From positions 220,656 to 284,374 of the forward strand of contig NW_022985574.1 in the NCBI RefSeq assembly GCF_010093815.1: a stretch of DNA of 63,719 nucleotides, given 5' to 3'. Made by a program: the position numbers and the translations under genes. The notes under the pieces are model-generated. The model did no database searches. It was not told the DNA's origin and saw nothing but the letters and a program-made list of their open reading frames with translations. Positions 1 to 10,589 of the stretch are shown here, one piece after another. Numbering within the stretch: the first letter of the stretch is position 1; each line of letters starts with the position of its first letter. The DNA is from Pseudovirgaria hyperparasitica (taxonomy: Eukaryota > Ascomycota > Dothideomycetes > Acrospermales > Acrospermaceae).

Positions 1-450
1 CAAAACCTACAGATTTCGCGAATTGATTTCGAAGTGGAAGAACTATCTTGTTGTAGACTACACTCAGTCCGAATTGAAAGTCTTTGGAGACGTTGCAAGA
101 CTCGGGTTGTTTGACTCAGCCCCCGGGGACTCCTCGGCTCTGCCGAAACTACAAGACTTTCTCGCAGCTTAGATTCGTGTTTCCTCGAGATTTTCACTGC
201 GATATTACAGAAGCTCCATATTCATCAACACGCTCTCAATTTTTCTCTCACTGCTCGTTTGATTGGTCTTCCAATGAATTCTTCTGTGTCGCATGCGTGT
301 ACATCCGTTTCAACGCGACTTGTTTCGTCGTAGCTCGCACTCCATTGCACGCACATAGCCGTCGATGAACCACGAGAATGGCACAGGAATCGATGCGTCA
401 CAGCTCTCAGTCTTCAGCAATACTTCCAAAGACAAAAAATAGTAGCTCGA
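1..450. other. No supported gene
   Basis: Several short open frames overlap here, but none shows a recognisable domain, splice pattern or good initiation context. I see no repeat shared with the rest of the window. Confidence 0.3.
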
Positions 451-454
451 TAGA

Positions 455-972
455 GCAGAGACCGGTACGATCTTGGGTACATCTGCTTGCTGGCGCGTAA
501 GTCACGAACAGCCTTGATTGCTTAAAGCAATGGAGGATTAGCCACAGCGCTTGTTACATCCCCGCTTGATGGTCTGCGAACTCGACTCCAATCAGATTAC
601 CACCGCCCTTCTCTCGTTCCTGCGTCTCCCGTCCAGTCCAGGCTTACTTTTCTTGGTCCATCGAAGGACCACATTCGCGGCACCTTCCAGATCATTGGCT
701 CCATCTCCCATACCGAAGGCTAGCGCGACTTCTATCGAGGTCTCGGGCCAAGCCTTGCAGGCGTAGTCCCTGCAACTGCAATTAAATTCTACGTATACGG
801 CAACTGTAAATATCTTGGAGCGCAGATGCTAGGGTGCGGAGAAGACGCGGCCATAGTTCACGCCTACGCTGCCGTTGCCGCTGGGATACCAACAGCGACT
901 GCTACAAATCCAATCTGGCTTGTTAAAACAAGACTGCAGCTTGATACCTCAACAGTTGAAACACTGACGTAA
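455..972 (+). pseudogene. Mitochondrial carrier (RIM2/pyrimidine nucleotide carrier-like) relic
   Basis: Fragments of a mitochondrial carrier (SLC25) protein most like RIM2-type pyrimidine nucleotide carriers of the inner membrane. Visible pieces in order: a SWVHLLAGA-like helix start near 463, TALVTSPLDGLRTRLQSDY (the P-x-D-x-x-[RK]-x-[RK] carrier signature) at about 544-600, then from 673 a run with RGLGPSLAGVVPATAIKFY and a second signature NPIWLVKTRLQLD ending near 945. The pieces lie in different frames, so at least one indel separates them. A TAG at 721-723 sits where family members have Trp, consistent with RIP on the opposite strand. The third carrier repeat is not recognisable downstream. 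Family calls rest on motif memory; a functional paralogue presumably lies elsewhere. Confidence 0.72.
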
Positions 973-2115
973 AGAAGTGACTGAGAACGTATGCCGGTAA
1001 TCTGGAAAGGCATGGAGGCCTATCATCCAAGCGTCGTCTGTGTGCGGCGTAGCGGGAGAGCTTGGATCCGAAGTCCTTCTAGAAGTCCATCGAAACGCTT
1101 TACCAGGTCGCCCTCGAATCCGTGCCTTCACGCGCTCAAACAAAGTGCTCAATGGTCTGGCTGAGGAGACAGATACGATGAATGCTTGTAGTGATTTTCC
1201 CACAACCGGGGCTTTTCCAGCAAGATCGATTTTACGTTATGGAAGCGCTCCTGATCAGATACATGTCAAGACAAAGGATCGCAGTTCGAGCATTTCTACG
1301 GAGATTTCTGGATTTGATGTATCCCTGCAAGACTTCGAGCTCGCGAGGTGGGCACTTTTGCTCAGCTTCAATATCCTGTTGGAGCATATCGCCGAACCAT
1401 AAACTTCCAGTGATAATACTATATATTTTGTACTGGGATGAATACTCTATTGCTGATACTCGGTAACTCTTTCTCCCCTACGCTCTTTTCGCCCACCGCA
1501 CAATCGCAAAAGATGACACCCTTGTACATTCCGCCTAGATATGATATAGAGGCTACGGCACCGAGCATCTTGCTATCAACAACACCTTTGTTCGTCGTTT
1601 CTTGACACGTCTAGCGTTGCACACTACAGCGAAGTTCTACACCGCAGTTGGTCTCTGCATCCCGATCTCAAAACATAAAATTGTCAAGACAGGGCGTCGA
1701 GTTCACCTAACAGAAGGTGCAGCAACCCTGAAACTTATGTACCACCGCCCCGCCTGAAGATCTATAAGGCGGATTAGAAGCCTAACATATGATAGAGCCT
1801 GAAAAGCTCAAGCACTCACAGCACCTCAACATCCACAATGTTCAGCCAAATGAGGCTACAAACACGCTTGGATTAACGGAAAGTGGTTAAGTTGTAGTAT
1901 CCTGGTACTTGCTTACATATCCTTGCAAAACATAGCGGATCATGGGATCATCATGGGATCATCATGGTACCACACCGGGTCACGGACTTCCAGGCGTGTC
2001 GGTGAGAGTGACAAGAGTTAAAACTGCCATTTTGATGCTATTTCACGCCACATGATATGAGTCTTAAACAATGTACTAGCTATGATGATCAGGTGTGCTC
2101 TTCTGGAGAGTACAT
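973..2115. other. No supported gene
   Basis: Open frames of 84-120 codons at 949-1466 overlap on both strands and none looks like a conserved family; part may be decayed carrier sequence. From 1480 to 2115 I see only AT-rich spacer, with a short direct repeat of ATCATGGG near 1940-1970. Confidence 0.3.
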
Positions 2116-4952
2116 CTAATACGTGCTGGATGCTCTCAATCCTCTGATGTTATCTGAAGCTTGGCGTAAAATCTGATAATCTCTGACAAGAGCTGGTGCG
2201 AGGTTTGAGTATGTTTTGCATTTGTGCATTGTTTCTTCAAGGAGTTCGGGGATTTCATGGATCGGGGCAAACCCGTCAAGGTCTTTAAACCATACAGACT
2301 CGCAGCACTGTGCAAGAACCAAGCAATTTCCGAATTGACTGTCGTCTCATGTTAGGTGTTTCATATCGTGTGTTTGATATCTTATGTAATAATGAAGGAT
2401 ACTCACGCATGGATTGTGCCAAAAATATTCGTTACCTTTAGACGTTGGAATACCGTCGAAAGCTTTCGTACTCCGGATCGAGGACCACATACAAGTATGA
2501 CTAAGCAGCATGCTCCTGATGGCTTTGGTACTAATGCCATCCCAAGACTGAGTTGGACCACTATCAAGAAGATCTTCAAGTGAATTCCCCCATTCCGCTT
2601 CCCGGAGCTTTGAAGCCGTCAAGCTCGCTTTTCGAGATCTGATGTAAGTCCATGCTCGCTTAAGTACATCTCGGTCGGCTTCTGGGCAATGGTATACGTA
2701 GTGTAGGTATGGTCGAGTAATGATTGTTTCTGCTCCATAGTATTCCGCCCGTAGCCTAGCAATATTCAGATCGGGGGAAGGATCGTCATAATCATCCCAA
2801 TCCACGCCCATCGCTTTACTCACGTTTCGCCAGTTATATAGCCAATTGAGAAACGAAGGTATGCCTGTTGACGCCTCTCTACCGAATGGAGGCTCGTAGA
2901 CGCCAGCTGGGAAGCTGTCTGGTGGATGGTCCCATAAGGTGGATAGATGCATAGGGACCTGGTTGAGTATCTTACGGAACTGTATCTGTGCCAAAAACAA
3001 CACTATGATAATGTCACGCTGGTTATCGACTTGTCCCGTTTCGCCAGACACTGGTTGATCTTTCGGATAGGCAACTCGATCTTCCCAAAGTGTTATATGA
3101 CTTGTTGGTAGTGGCAAATATGCAAGGATATCACTGCTATAGTTCAGTTTTACTATTTAATGGTGCCTCATCGTTTTAGACTAACCTTTCAAGCTGTACT
3201 GCTGACCAATATACGAACTTGAGGAGATTCATCTTGATTTTAAACTTGGCTACCTCACCAGGAGGTAGATTATCGGGATGCTGCTGGCGATTATATTTAG
3301 AAGGGTCCGTAGGGTCAGGCTTCACATATACGTGATTTCTACAGCGAGTCAGCGTTCTGCATGATTCATATAGCTAGGAAGTAAGATACATTCTAAGGTT
3401 GAACCTAATAACCCGGGCTGCAGCATTAATCCAGCTATAGCTCTCTAAGCCACGACCAAGTTGGTTCATGTAGAGGCTCGCTAGTAGAAACGCCTGGGCA
3501 TGGTAAACTTCGTTACCACCGTACAGATTCCCAAGGATATTGGACGCATACGCATACGCATAGTAGTGTAGACCAGGAATAACGTCCAGATTCATGAGTT
3601 CCTTGTTTAAACGTGCTGGGCTGCCTGGATCCTTGTCTTCGACAGGCGACCGAAGACCTATTGAGGTTACAGGTGAATATCGCATTCGTGTCGAAGGAGA
3701 GTGGATTGACTCGGCAATTTTATTGCGAGGGTTGAGAGAACCCCTGATCAGTCTATCTTCCTGCAGAACTGCGCCCAATGCAAGGACAAGTAGGATGATT
3801 GCATCTGTTATGGTCCCTCCAGTCTTTGGAGGCCGAACATGGCTTTGTGCAGGTCGTGCGTAGATCGGAACGGCTGTGGGCTCGCCCTCATCGACATCCG
3901 TTCTCTGTCTTTTCGTCGGTCGATGATGATCTCAAAGGTGCTGAGGAATAGGTAGAGGAGATTTTGTACTGGCCGGAGGGTTCATTCTGCCTACAAATGC
4001 GTCCACCTGTTTCTTTAGCCGTGCTTTATCGAGGAAAGGATGGAAGACATGCATGTGATCCAGATAACTCGCGAGAAGTCTGTTAACCGTGCATGGCGTG
4101 AAATCGAGGCGATTCACCTTGTCATTAAAACCATAGGAAGCTTGGCCGCTGTCCGACGTAGAACACATGGACAGAGTTTCGCTGTAGGTTTTGCTGCTAG
4201 CGTGACTACCGACTTGCTGGGCCTCGTCTTCGTGTGTCAGACCATCACCCCAACCGTATATCTGTAAACTACCCCGTTCCTCTTCAATCTTAAGGGGGTA
4301 ATTCTCCGAGAGAGGCACAATGGAATTGAAATACTTTGCCATGGCTGGCCATGTTTCAAAAGGTAATGAGCAGCGGTTCTATGCTCATCGAATTCATTTA
4401 GCTCTCGCCGGTACTGGTGTTGTTGCTGGTGTTGATACTGTTGCGGATGATGGTTGGTTTCTGGTTGAAGATGAGTGCCATTGGCGCGCGAACCGTTTTC
4501 GATACGAGTTAATCTACGGTTCAAGTGTTCCTCTATAGTATTCAACTTCTCCGTGAGGAGTTGAAATGATTTGTCGGCCCTTTGCTTGTTACTCAGCGAT
4601 CGCCACGCTTGCTTTGCATACTTACTTTGAAGGGGGAACCTCCGCGTATTCACACTCGATATTCTTCTCTCTACAGAACAAGCAGGGTCGATTTCCAACA
4701 CACTTCCGTCTTTGAAGACGACAATTTTTGCAAGCCAACGAATGTTTTAGCCTCCCAAGTCTGGAATAATCTGAATACGAATGCATGACGCACCTGTTGA
4801 GCGCGAGATGAGCGCTTCTTGGTGCGTGAAGTAGTATTCCAGTATGGAATTGGACCCGCAAGAGGTATCGAGGTAGCAGATTGTCTTGTAGGCGGCTGAT
4901 ATTCAATAGGTTGCGAACCAGCCCAGGTCGGGGTTCCGACGACGAAGGACAT
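2116..4952 (-). pseudogene. Zn2Cys6 transcription regulator, frame-broken
   Basis: A fungal binuclear zinc cluster regulator reading right to left. The N-terminal piece starts at 4952; the cluster ACKNCRLQRRKC..CLFCREKNIEC lies at about 4640-4735. A linker rich in Gln/His follows, then the fungal_trans middle homology region in several exons: about 4342-3932, 3778-3374, about 3353-3186 (ending VYWSAVQLER before a GTTAGT donor), 3117-2347 and 2322-2116. Introns with GT..AG ends are visible near 3185-3130. The frame changes inside a C5 run near 4631-4635 and inside a T4 run near 4366, and a stop follows the IPQHL segment at about 3932 where the 33.5-kb copy stays open. I therefore call it a pseudogene, although two of the breaks are homopolymer indels that could be sequencing errors. 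It is the apparent source, or a sister, of the fragments at 33.5 and 43.9 kb. Confidence 0.75.
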
Positions 4953-5035
4953 ACGGTAAAAGCAGGAGCTCTATGTCCTGGTGGTGGTGATAGTATTAAG
5001 GTTATTGATCCAATTGTAGGCACAATTAAAGGCAA

Positions 5036-6057
5036 AGATGAAGAGGAGATTTAAGTTATGCAAGTTGCGGATTTGGAGCTAAAGATTATGGAGAATGTTT
5101 TCATGGCTTCGGTGATCGGTGGGTTTTGCGACCCCCGGTTGGTAGTGTTTTTTTCCGCGAAAACAAGAAATCTATCAGCTATACAGGTACGAGCCGGGGG
5201 TTGGTGCACATCCAATCATGTCGTTGTCGCGAGAATGTTGTAATAATATGCACTCTCGACATGTACGGATTCACGATTGCGCCATGGTCCCGTTGTGCTC
5301 GCACATTCTTGCTGCGGGTGAAGGCGTTCTAGAGAGGGATTTTAAGTCTTTGAGACTTCGTCAAGTGCATGCGTAAGCTGTGGCGATTTCCTAAGCGAAG
5401 TCAGCACCTCGATGATGTTGCCGCCTACCTGATGCTGATCTTATGCCCACGCCTATCGGAAGAGTGCAAGATACCTAGGTCCAATTAATTATGCCACAAT
5501 AAACATGGCACAAAAGATCTCCTAAACTCAAAACCAAGAAGACCACTGGCAGGGCTCCTTTCACGCCGCCCCCGTGGGATATGGTCCCCCCACAGCCTTA
5601 CAGGCATGGTTGGTTGGACGAGTGCGTAGGAGAGCTGCACTTAGTTAGGGAGGCTTGATGTACGGCAAACTCTTTGACAGCACAACTCAATATCTGTCTT
5701 GTCCCTTCATGCTTGCAAAAGGCTAATGTGATAATGTCTAGGATAGACACCTCATTTGAGGAAGCAGTTGCTGCCAGAAAAGCAGGAGTTGGTGTCGACG
5801 TTGAGTCATAATGCGATATCCTACAACAGTATTACCGGCAACTTCTTGAATCTGAAAATCATTGGGCTCTAGAATTATTAATTCTAGACTCTCTTAAGAT
5901 CGTTCAGAACCTTGGTACCATAAGGAGGATACTTGATCAACATTTCTATAAGACCTGCTCATATCTTCTGAAGAGAATGTGTTTGTTGTGCGCGCGACAC
6001 GTGCCAAGAGTTGCGCTGAAAAAGTTACGGATGGATTACAGAGCTCTTCCTCCTTCA
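5036..6057. other. Intergenic, no supported gene
   Basis: Short overlapping frames on both strands only. No domain, splice structure or repeat recognised. Confidence 0.3.
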
Positions 6058-6092
6058 GCCGCTCTTGGCAACATATTGTTGCCAAGAGCGGC
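6058..6092. repeat. 35-nt perfect palindrome, copy 1
   Basis: A 16-nt arm GCCGCTCTTGGCAACA, a 3-nt centre TAT, and the exact reverse complement of the arm. It is followed by TTTACCC. A second copy with a single arm mismatch lies at 27144-27178. The shared downstream TTTACCC suggests the repeat unit is longer on that side. Could be a hairpin end or fold-back element; I cannot assign a family. Confidence 0.8.
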
Positions 6093-6389
6093 TTTACCCC
6101 GGGCTAGCGTGTCTGTACCCTTGTAGGATCAAGTTTCTACTGCCTTCGTGCTATCTGTATGCATTACTGTTTCTTTCCCAATGCGAGCAGGGATCCTGTC
6201 CTAACTCACCGCTCAGCAACAGCTACTACGGGCACCAATCACAGTACAGCAGCTTTACAGTATGTCACGAAAGTACACACAGGGAGAAGTATGGACCAGG
6301 AGACATGTTATAGTACTTCTCCTTGGTCGTTAATATGGTTCTGCGACCCAATCCCATCTTCGCAGATCAGGAGGAATATCAGAGGAACG

Positions 6390-6780
6390 ACCTGGCACTT
6401 CCGCCCTACTTGCTTCGCATAGCCGAACTTCACTCGCCGGTCAATTCTGCCCGGCCGAATCAGTGCTTTATCGAGCTTCTCGGGATGGTTAGTTGCCCTT
6501 CCTACACCTCCAACTTTAGAACCTCCTCGATCAAAGCTCTCATCTCATGGCCATCAGAATCTGGCAAGCGCCGCTGCGCAGCCTTGTTGGCATCGACATC
6601 CTCCAGGAGCACAATACAACGACCTGGAAGATCGTCGAAGAGCTTCCTGAGCTGACTATCACCCACACTGCCGGCGAGATTCAACTTGTATACATCGAGA
6701 CCGAAGTAGATAACCCCGACGGTACGGTATATTCACATCATTCCGGAATATCCATACAGCTTCTTTATTTCTTATATCAT
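6390..6780 (-). pseudogene. BCS1-type AAA ATPase relic lacking Walker A
   Basis: On the minus strand the order matches mitochondrial BCS1-like AAA ATPases: IPYRRGYL (the segment just before the P-loop), then in another frame FGLDVYKLNLAGSVGD, then the Walker B region RCIVLLEDVDAN, and after a stop the sensor/arginine-finger segment TNHPEKLDKALIRPGRIDRR. The GPPGTGKS Walker A that should follow IPYRRGYL is absent, and the stretch between Walker B and NHPEKLD is shortened, so two internal deletions are inferred. It cannot encode an active ATPase. Family members insert the Rieske protein into complex III, or in many fungi have unknown roles. Confidence 0.75.
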
Positions 6781-6942
6781 TATTGCTAGTCTTGGGACCT
6801 TCTTTGGTACACCGAAATTTAAAGCATTGGAGGATTGATAAATTGGGTGGCTGTCAGTTGAGTGTTCGGTCCATAGATGATGGCTCGGATCGCAAAGATT
6901 CGTATGTACCTTATCTAAGTGTGACGGAGCTAAGAAGGGGGT

Positions 6943-6987
6943 TTCAGTGGAATCTAGGGGTTGGTCGTCCCGCTATACTGACTCAGT
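6943..6987. repeat. 45-bp dispersed repeat, copy 1
   Basis: Shares about 43 of 45 bases, including GTCGTCCCGCTATACTGACT, with 53785-53829. No coding meaning seen; possibly the end of a transposable element. Confidence 0.6.
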
Positions 6988-7268
6988 TCTTTGAAGGCCT
7001 ATATTACCACCATTCCACGTATTACTTCCAAAGAGCCCTCCTGATGCTACCCTCAAGCACGCGACGTACAGTTTACTGAGGCGCCACTCGTCCTCATACA
7101 TCTTCAACGCAACCACACTTCCTATCAATCAGTTCAGTTCAACTTTGGGCCTCTAGTTGAACTGGACTGAAGTACTTCAATTCTAGCCGTCGTAGAATTG
7201 GATTGAACTGTCAATCCTAGTAGTAGAATTGAAGTTGAACTGGACTGGACTGAAGTGTATCCGTAGAA

Positions 7269-7654
7269 GTGGCTAAAAGTCTTAAAAATAGGTATAATTT
7301 GCTTATCCCGGGTGCGTCCGTCCGAACGGCCACATACCCGATCATGGTCCACGCAGTATCTGTCCGCGGACAGGTCATTGGTAACGACGACGTCGAGAGA
7401 ATGGAACAGGCCAACGAGAAGAAATACCCGGGGATAAAGATCGAGAAGGCATGGTGGAAGAACACGCAGGGCGTGAAAACAGGGATGAAGAGACACTCCA
7501 CCATAATAGTGGAGCTAAGGGACCCCGCCCTTGCTCTTCGGATTACACAGGAAGGTTTTCTAGCCGAAGGGGAACTACTCATGGCCGAACCACGGCATGG
7601 GCACTAACACAGTGCTTCAACTGCCAAGGATATGGACACACCGGCCAGAGATGC
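7269..7654 (+). mobile_element. Tad-clade LINE ORF1 fragment with CCHC knuckle
   Basis: The translation resembles the ORF1 (gag-like) protein of fungal Tad-type non-LTR retrotransposons: a stretch with YPIMVHAVSV, a TTIIVEL-like strand and a C-terminal zinc knuckle CFNCQGYGHTGQRC. The knuckle is in a different frame from the body, with the shift near 7600. The coding match stops at 7654 directly after the last knuckle Cys codon, where an LTR begins, so a later element cut it. ORF1 of these elements binds RNA during target-primed reverse transcription. Dead copy. Confidence 0.7.
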
Positions 7655-7950
7655 TGTTGGAGATTGTGGGAAGATTGTTCCTTGATTGATCTGATTTCCT
7701 CCTTTCATGGAGAAGTCGGCTTCTTTTATAGACATGATTTCAGACTTCAAGGCCTCAATTCAACCCTGAAGTCTTATCCGCCGATATACAGTTATCAGCT
7801 TGCTTACATAATACACTGTGGTCGAGGATTGCTCGGCCAACTTCTTCATGCCTTATATTTGGGCTGATATTCTGACAGTTGTGCGCCGCAGCTGGTAACT
7901 TCAGACAAACTCAGTCCTTGCCCGCAAGTCAAACCACCGCCATACTAACA
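7655..7950. mobile_element. LTR (solo), copy 1
   Basis: Begins TGTTGGAGAT and ends CATACTAACA, giving TGTT..AACA termini as expected for an LTR. It matches 30771-31096 over nearly its whole length and 25210-25354 over its first half. No 5-bp target duplication is seen (GATGC left, GTACT right), so the locus has recombined, or the true right end lies a few bases further, because both long copies are followed by GTAC. Confidence 0.7.
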
Positions 7951-8592
7951 GTACTAGGTCCTCGCTGTCATTGATATCGGACTATGAATCTGTACTTCAC
8001 ATCTTCATTTATCCTCTTACCGCTCAGCCCCGCCATTAGCGGCGGTGAAGTCGGCAAGATGATGGTTGTCTTCATCGTCGGGTATGTGGCGCAATATGTT
8101 GTCACGGCATATACCTCACGGCTGTTGCAGCTTGGCATGGAAAAGGTGCGACGAAGCGAATTTGTGGCGACTGAAGATGAGGCTGAGTCTGAGACTGCAT
8201 CTGAGCGCATGGCTGAGGACGACGAGAAGAGGGCTAGCGAGTCGAGTCAAGCGCCTATGTTGAGTGAGCTGGGTCCTCAAGCTTTGAGGGTGCTTAGTGT
8301 GGAGAAGGGTGCGAAGAGGAAGGTCCAGCGTACGTGTCTCGCGCGGATGCAACCACGAGATAAGTCTTTAGCATAGGTGATGTTGGACTTTGTGAAGGGC
8401 TGGGAGGCGCATACATGGGCGTACCTGTTCTTCTTTGTGTTTATCAGCATACCCATCTACTATGCGACAGGATATACGATGCCGATCTTCCTGTCGCTGA
8501 CGGTGCTTTGCTTTTTGATGGCAGATGCTGGCTCGGTAGTCTGCAAGGTTAATCATATTCTGTACACATATGTCGTGTCTCGACTGTACTAA
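7951..8592 (+). pseudogene. LrgB/CidB-like membrane protein, truncated
   Basis: Two exon-like frames (7984-8329 and about 8376-8592) together resemble the fungal LrgB-like family, related to bacterial LrgB/CidB and plant plastidic glycolate/glycerate translocator. Motifs: LSPAISGGEVG followed by a hydrophobic helix, an acidic Ser-rich loop, then a helix ending IPIYYATGY and a further hydrophobic strand. A GTACGT donor lies at 8330, but the two frames do not join cleanly. The N-terminal half is missing, cut by the LTR at 7950, and the C-terminus runs into unrelated sequence after about 8520. Intact relatives have around ten membrane segments. Confidence 0.6.
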
Positions 8593-9500
8593 TGGCGACC
8601 CAGACTGTACCTAAACACACAGTTGCGGCGGGCAACCCGGCCCAAGTTCTTCGCGGAGTCTGGGGCCCTGAAGAAAGGCCGTCCCTGAGGGGAGCAGTCG
8701 TAGTCAGAGGCACCTCATCGACCACCAGGATACTACGCATTGATCACCTACTCAGCCACCGCTTTTGCCTCTGTCTATCTGCGACGCCAACATTAAAGCC
8801 AAGGAGCCAAGAGCTCTTTACGCTCCTCACACGCGTCCGAATATTGAATTGAATCGTATCGCCCAGTCGAGGTGCAGCTGGCATGTTTACGATTCTGCAC
8901 CCACCTAATCGACCATCGTGTGGGGCGTGAATATAAAAGCCCACTGATATGTGGCCTTGCTGTGCTGGGGGTGAAAGAGTGTGGCTGGAAGTATGCTAAT
9001 GGCCGCGTGTCCCCTCGCACAACATATCGAGAATCACACCATGGAAGGTGTTGTACAGCTACCGTTGAAACTGGTAGGTACTCTGTAGACGTTCTACTCT
9101 TCACCTGTACTCCATCGAAATCACAGCAAGCAGATCCTGAACCAATGGTAATTACGACGTAACTTTATCGGCTATAAATTGTCTGACAGAATACAAGTCG
9201 ACTGACTTGTTAGTTGGTATAGTTGTCAGATGTGATGGTTGCACATCGACATATTCCGCAATATTGATTAATTGTTTGGTTAACTTAGTTGGTTGGATTT
9301 CCATTTGGCTTTGTAGGGTCGTGGTCCTATATAGCCCCACTTCTAGCTAAGCGAATCTACCAAACTGCTTCCTGATTGAAACCAGACCTCTTCTGCCCTC
9401 ATGGCATTCCCTCTATTTCGTTCATGCTAACCTCCCCGTTTTGAGTGCGAACCTAATCACCGCGTACTATATCCAGCTTTGGTCTCTATTAGCAGTCCGT
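8593..9500. other. No supported gene
   Basis: Overlapping short frames on both strands, no domain seen. Confidence 0.3.
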
Positions 9501-9509
9501 CGTACGTCT

Positions 9510-9850
9510 CTTTCCCTTCCTTGATCATGTCCGCGCGAAGGTGTTCGTACATAGAAGAACATGATCACACCTTGTCCATCGGTAAACAAGCATGGCACCC
9601 CCTCAACCACGGTGTACCCTAGCTCGGTGGCTGCCTTTAGAGTCTTATATCATAAGAGAGGGCTTGGTTTGAGTCCGTACAGGGCCTTTTTTAGTCTCAG
9701 AAGGTATCCAGATTGTTGTAGCCAACGTTGAGGCCCTTTTGTCGAGCGCTGTGAAGTGGAGGTCTAGCTTTATACCGATCGAGATAGCCAATGACGTCGT
9801 CTTTATTGTCCCGCACCCACTTCAATGTTCCCTTGAGTATCACCTTTCCG
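9510..9850 (-). mobile_element. Ty1/copia reverse transcriptase fragment
   Basis: Minus-strand frames contain LKWVRDNKDDVIGYLDRYKA, the start of the copia RT domain, and further on KALYGLK followed by a stretch ending VIMFFYV just where the catalytic YVDD box should come. Frames change between these blocks and the DD box itself is replaced. Heavily decayed internal fragment; no LTRs are attached. Confidence 0.7.
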
Positions 9851-10589
9851 TCTGCTTCGAGAATTTAATAGTCTCGAGGGGTCTCAAAGCATGCAGGATT
9901 TTACATTCACCTGAATCCGCTTCTTTTCTGAGCGTATGGACATGTTCCGTCAAGAAAACTAGTCTATTTCTCATCTGGTTTCATGGTATCACGTGCACAG
10001 TGTGCTAAGCCTTTGTAGCATCAAACGTATGATCACGAAGTTCAACAACTCCCATGAAGCTTTTTTCCCCGTGAAGCAAGATCATCCAATCAGAACTTCG
10101 ATCTCTCAGTCGATATTAGGACCGGATATCTGTGCTTGGTAACGCTGTACTTACGCCAGAAGCACTCTTATATCCTGATTGGCGGCGCTGCCTCCGTTGA
10201 TCTCTGCACGATATTCGATGATGGTTTCGCAGTATTACTTGATCTATCCTGGCCTACCAATCATAGCATTTCACTACGGACTCCAATGACTAGTGTCCGA
10301 ACATTCTCTGTCCTACTATTATCAGGCTGCAATACTTCCGTATCTTATATATTATGCCTAGGCTGCGAAGTCTCACGAACCGCGTCCACGTCGTCGCAGC
10401 TGGGCAATGCCTCCTCGGAGGTAGCAAGAGGTTCGGAGCGGCGTTGATGGCGACCTCGTCGTCGCTGGGTGGGTGGTTGCAGAGTTTTCGCGACGCGTCA
10501 CTCTACAGGGACCACACCGCAACAAACCAGCTGGGACAGCATACACTTCCATCCTGTTCTCAATCAACGCGTCAAGAGGAGTCCACGAG
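9851..10589. other. Unassigned, possibly decayed LINE
   Basis: Frames at 10136-10602 are open but unrecognised. The stretch could be the RT part of the LINE whose 3' end follows, but I see no RT motif. Confidence 0.25.

Noticed and set aside
6058-6092. Helitron 3' hairpin
   Set aside because: A CTRR end a few bases after the hairpin is missing (TTTACCCC follows instead).
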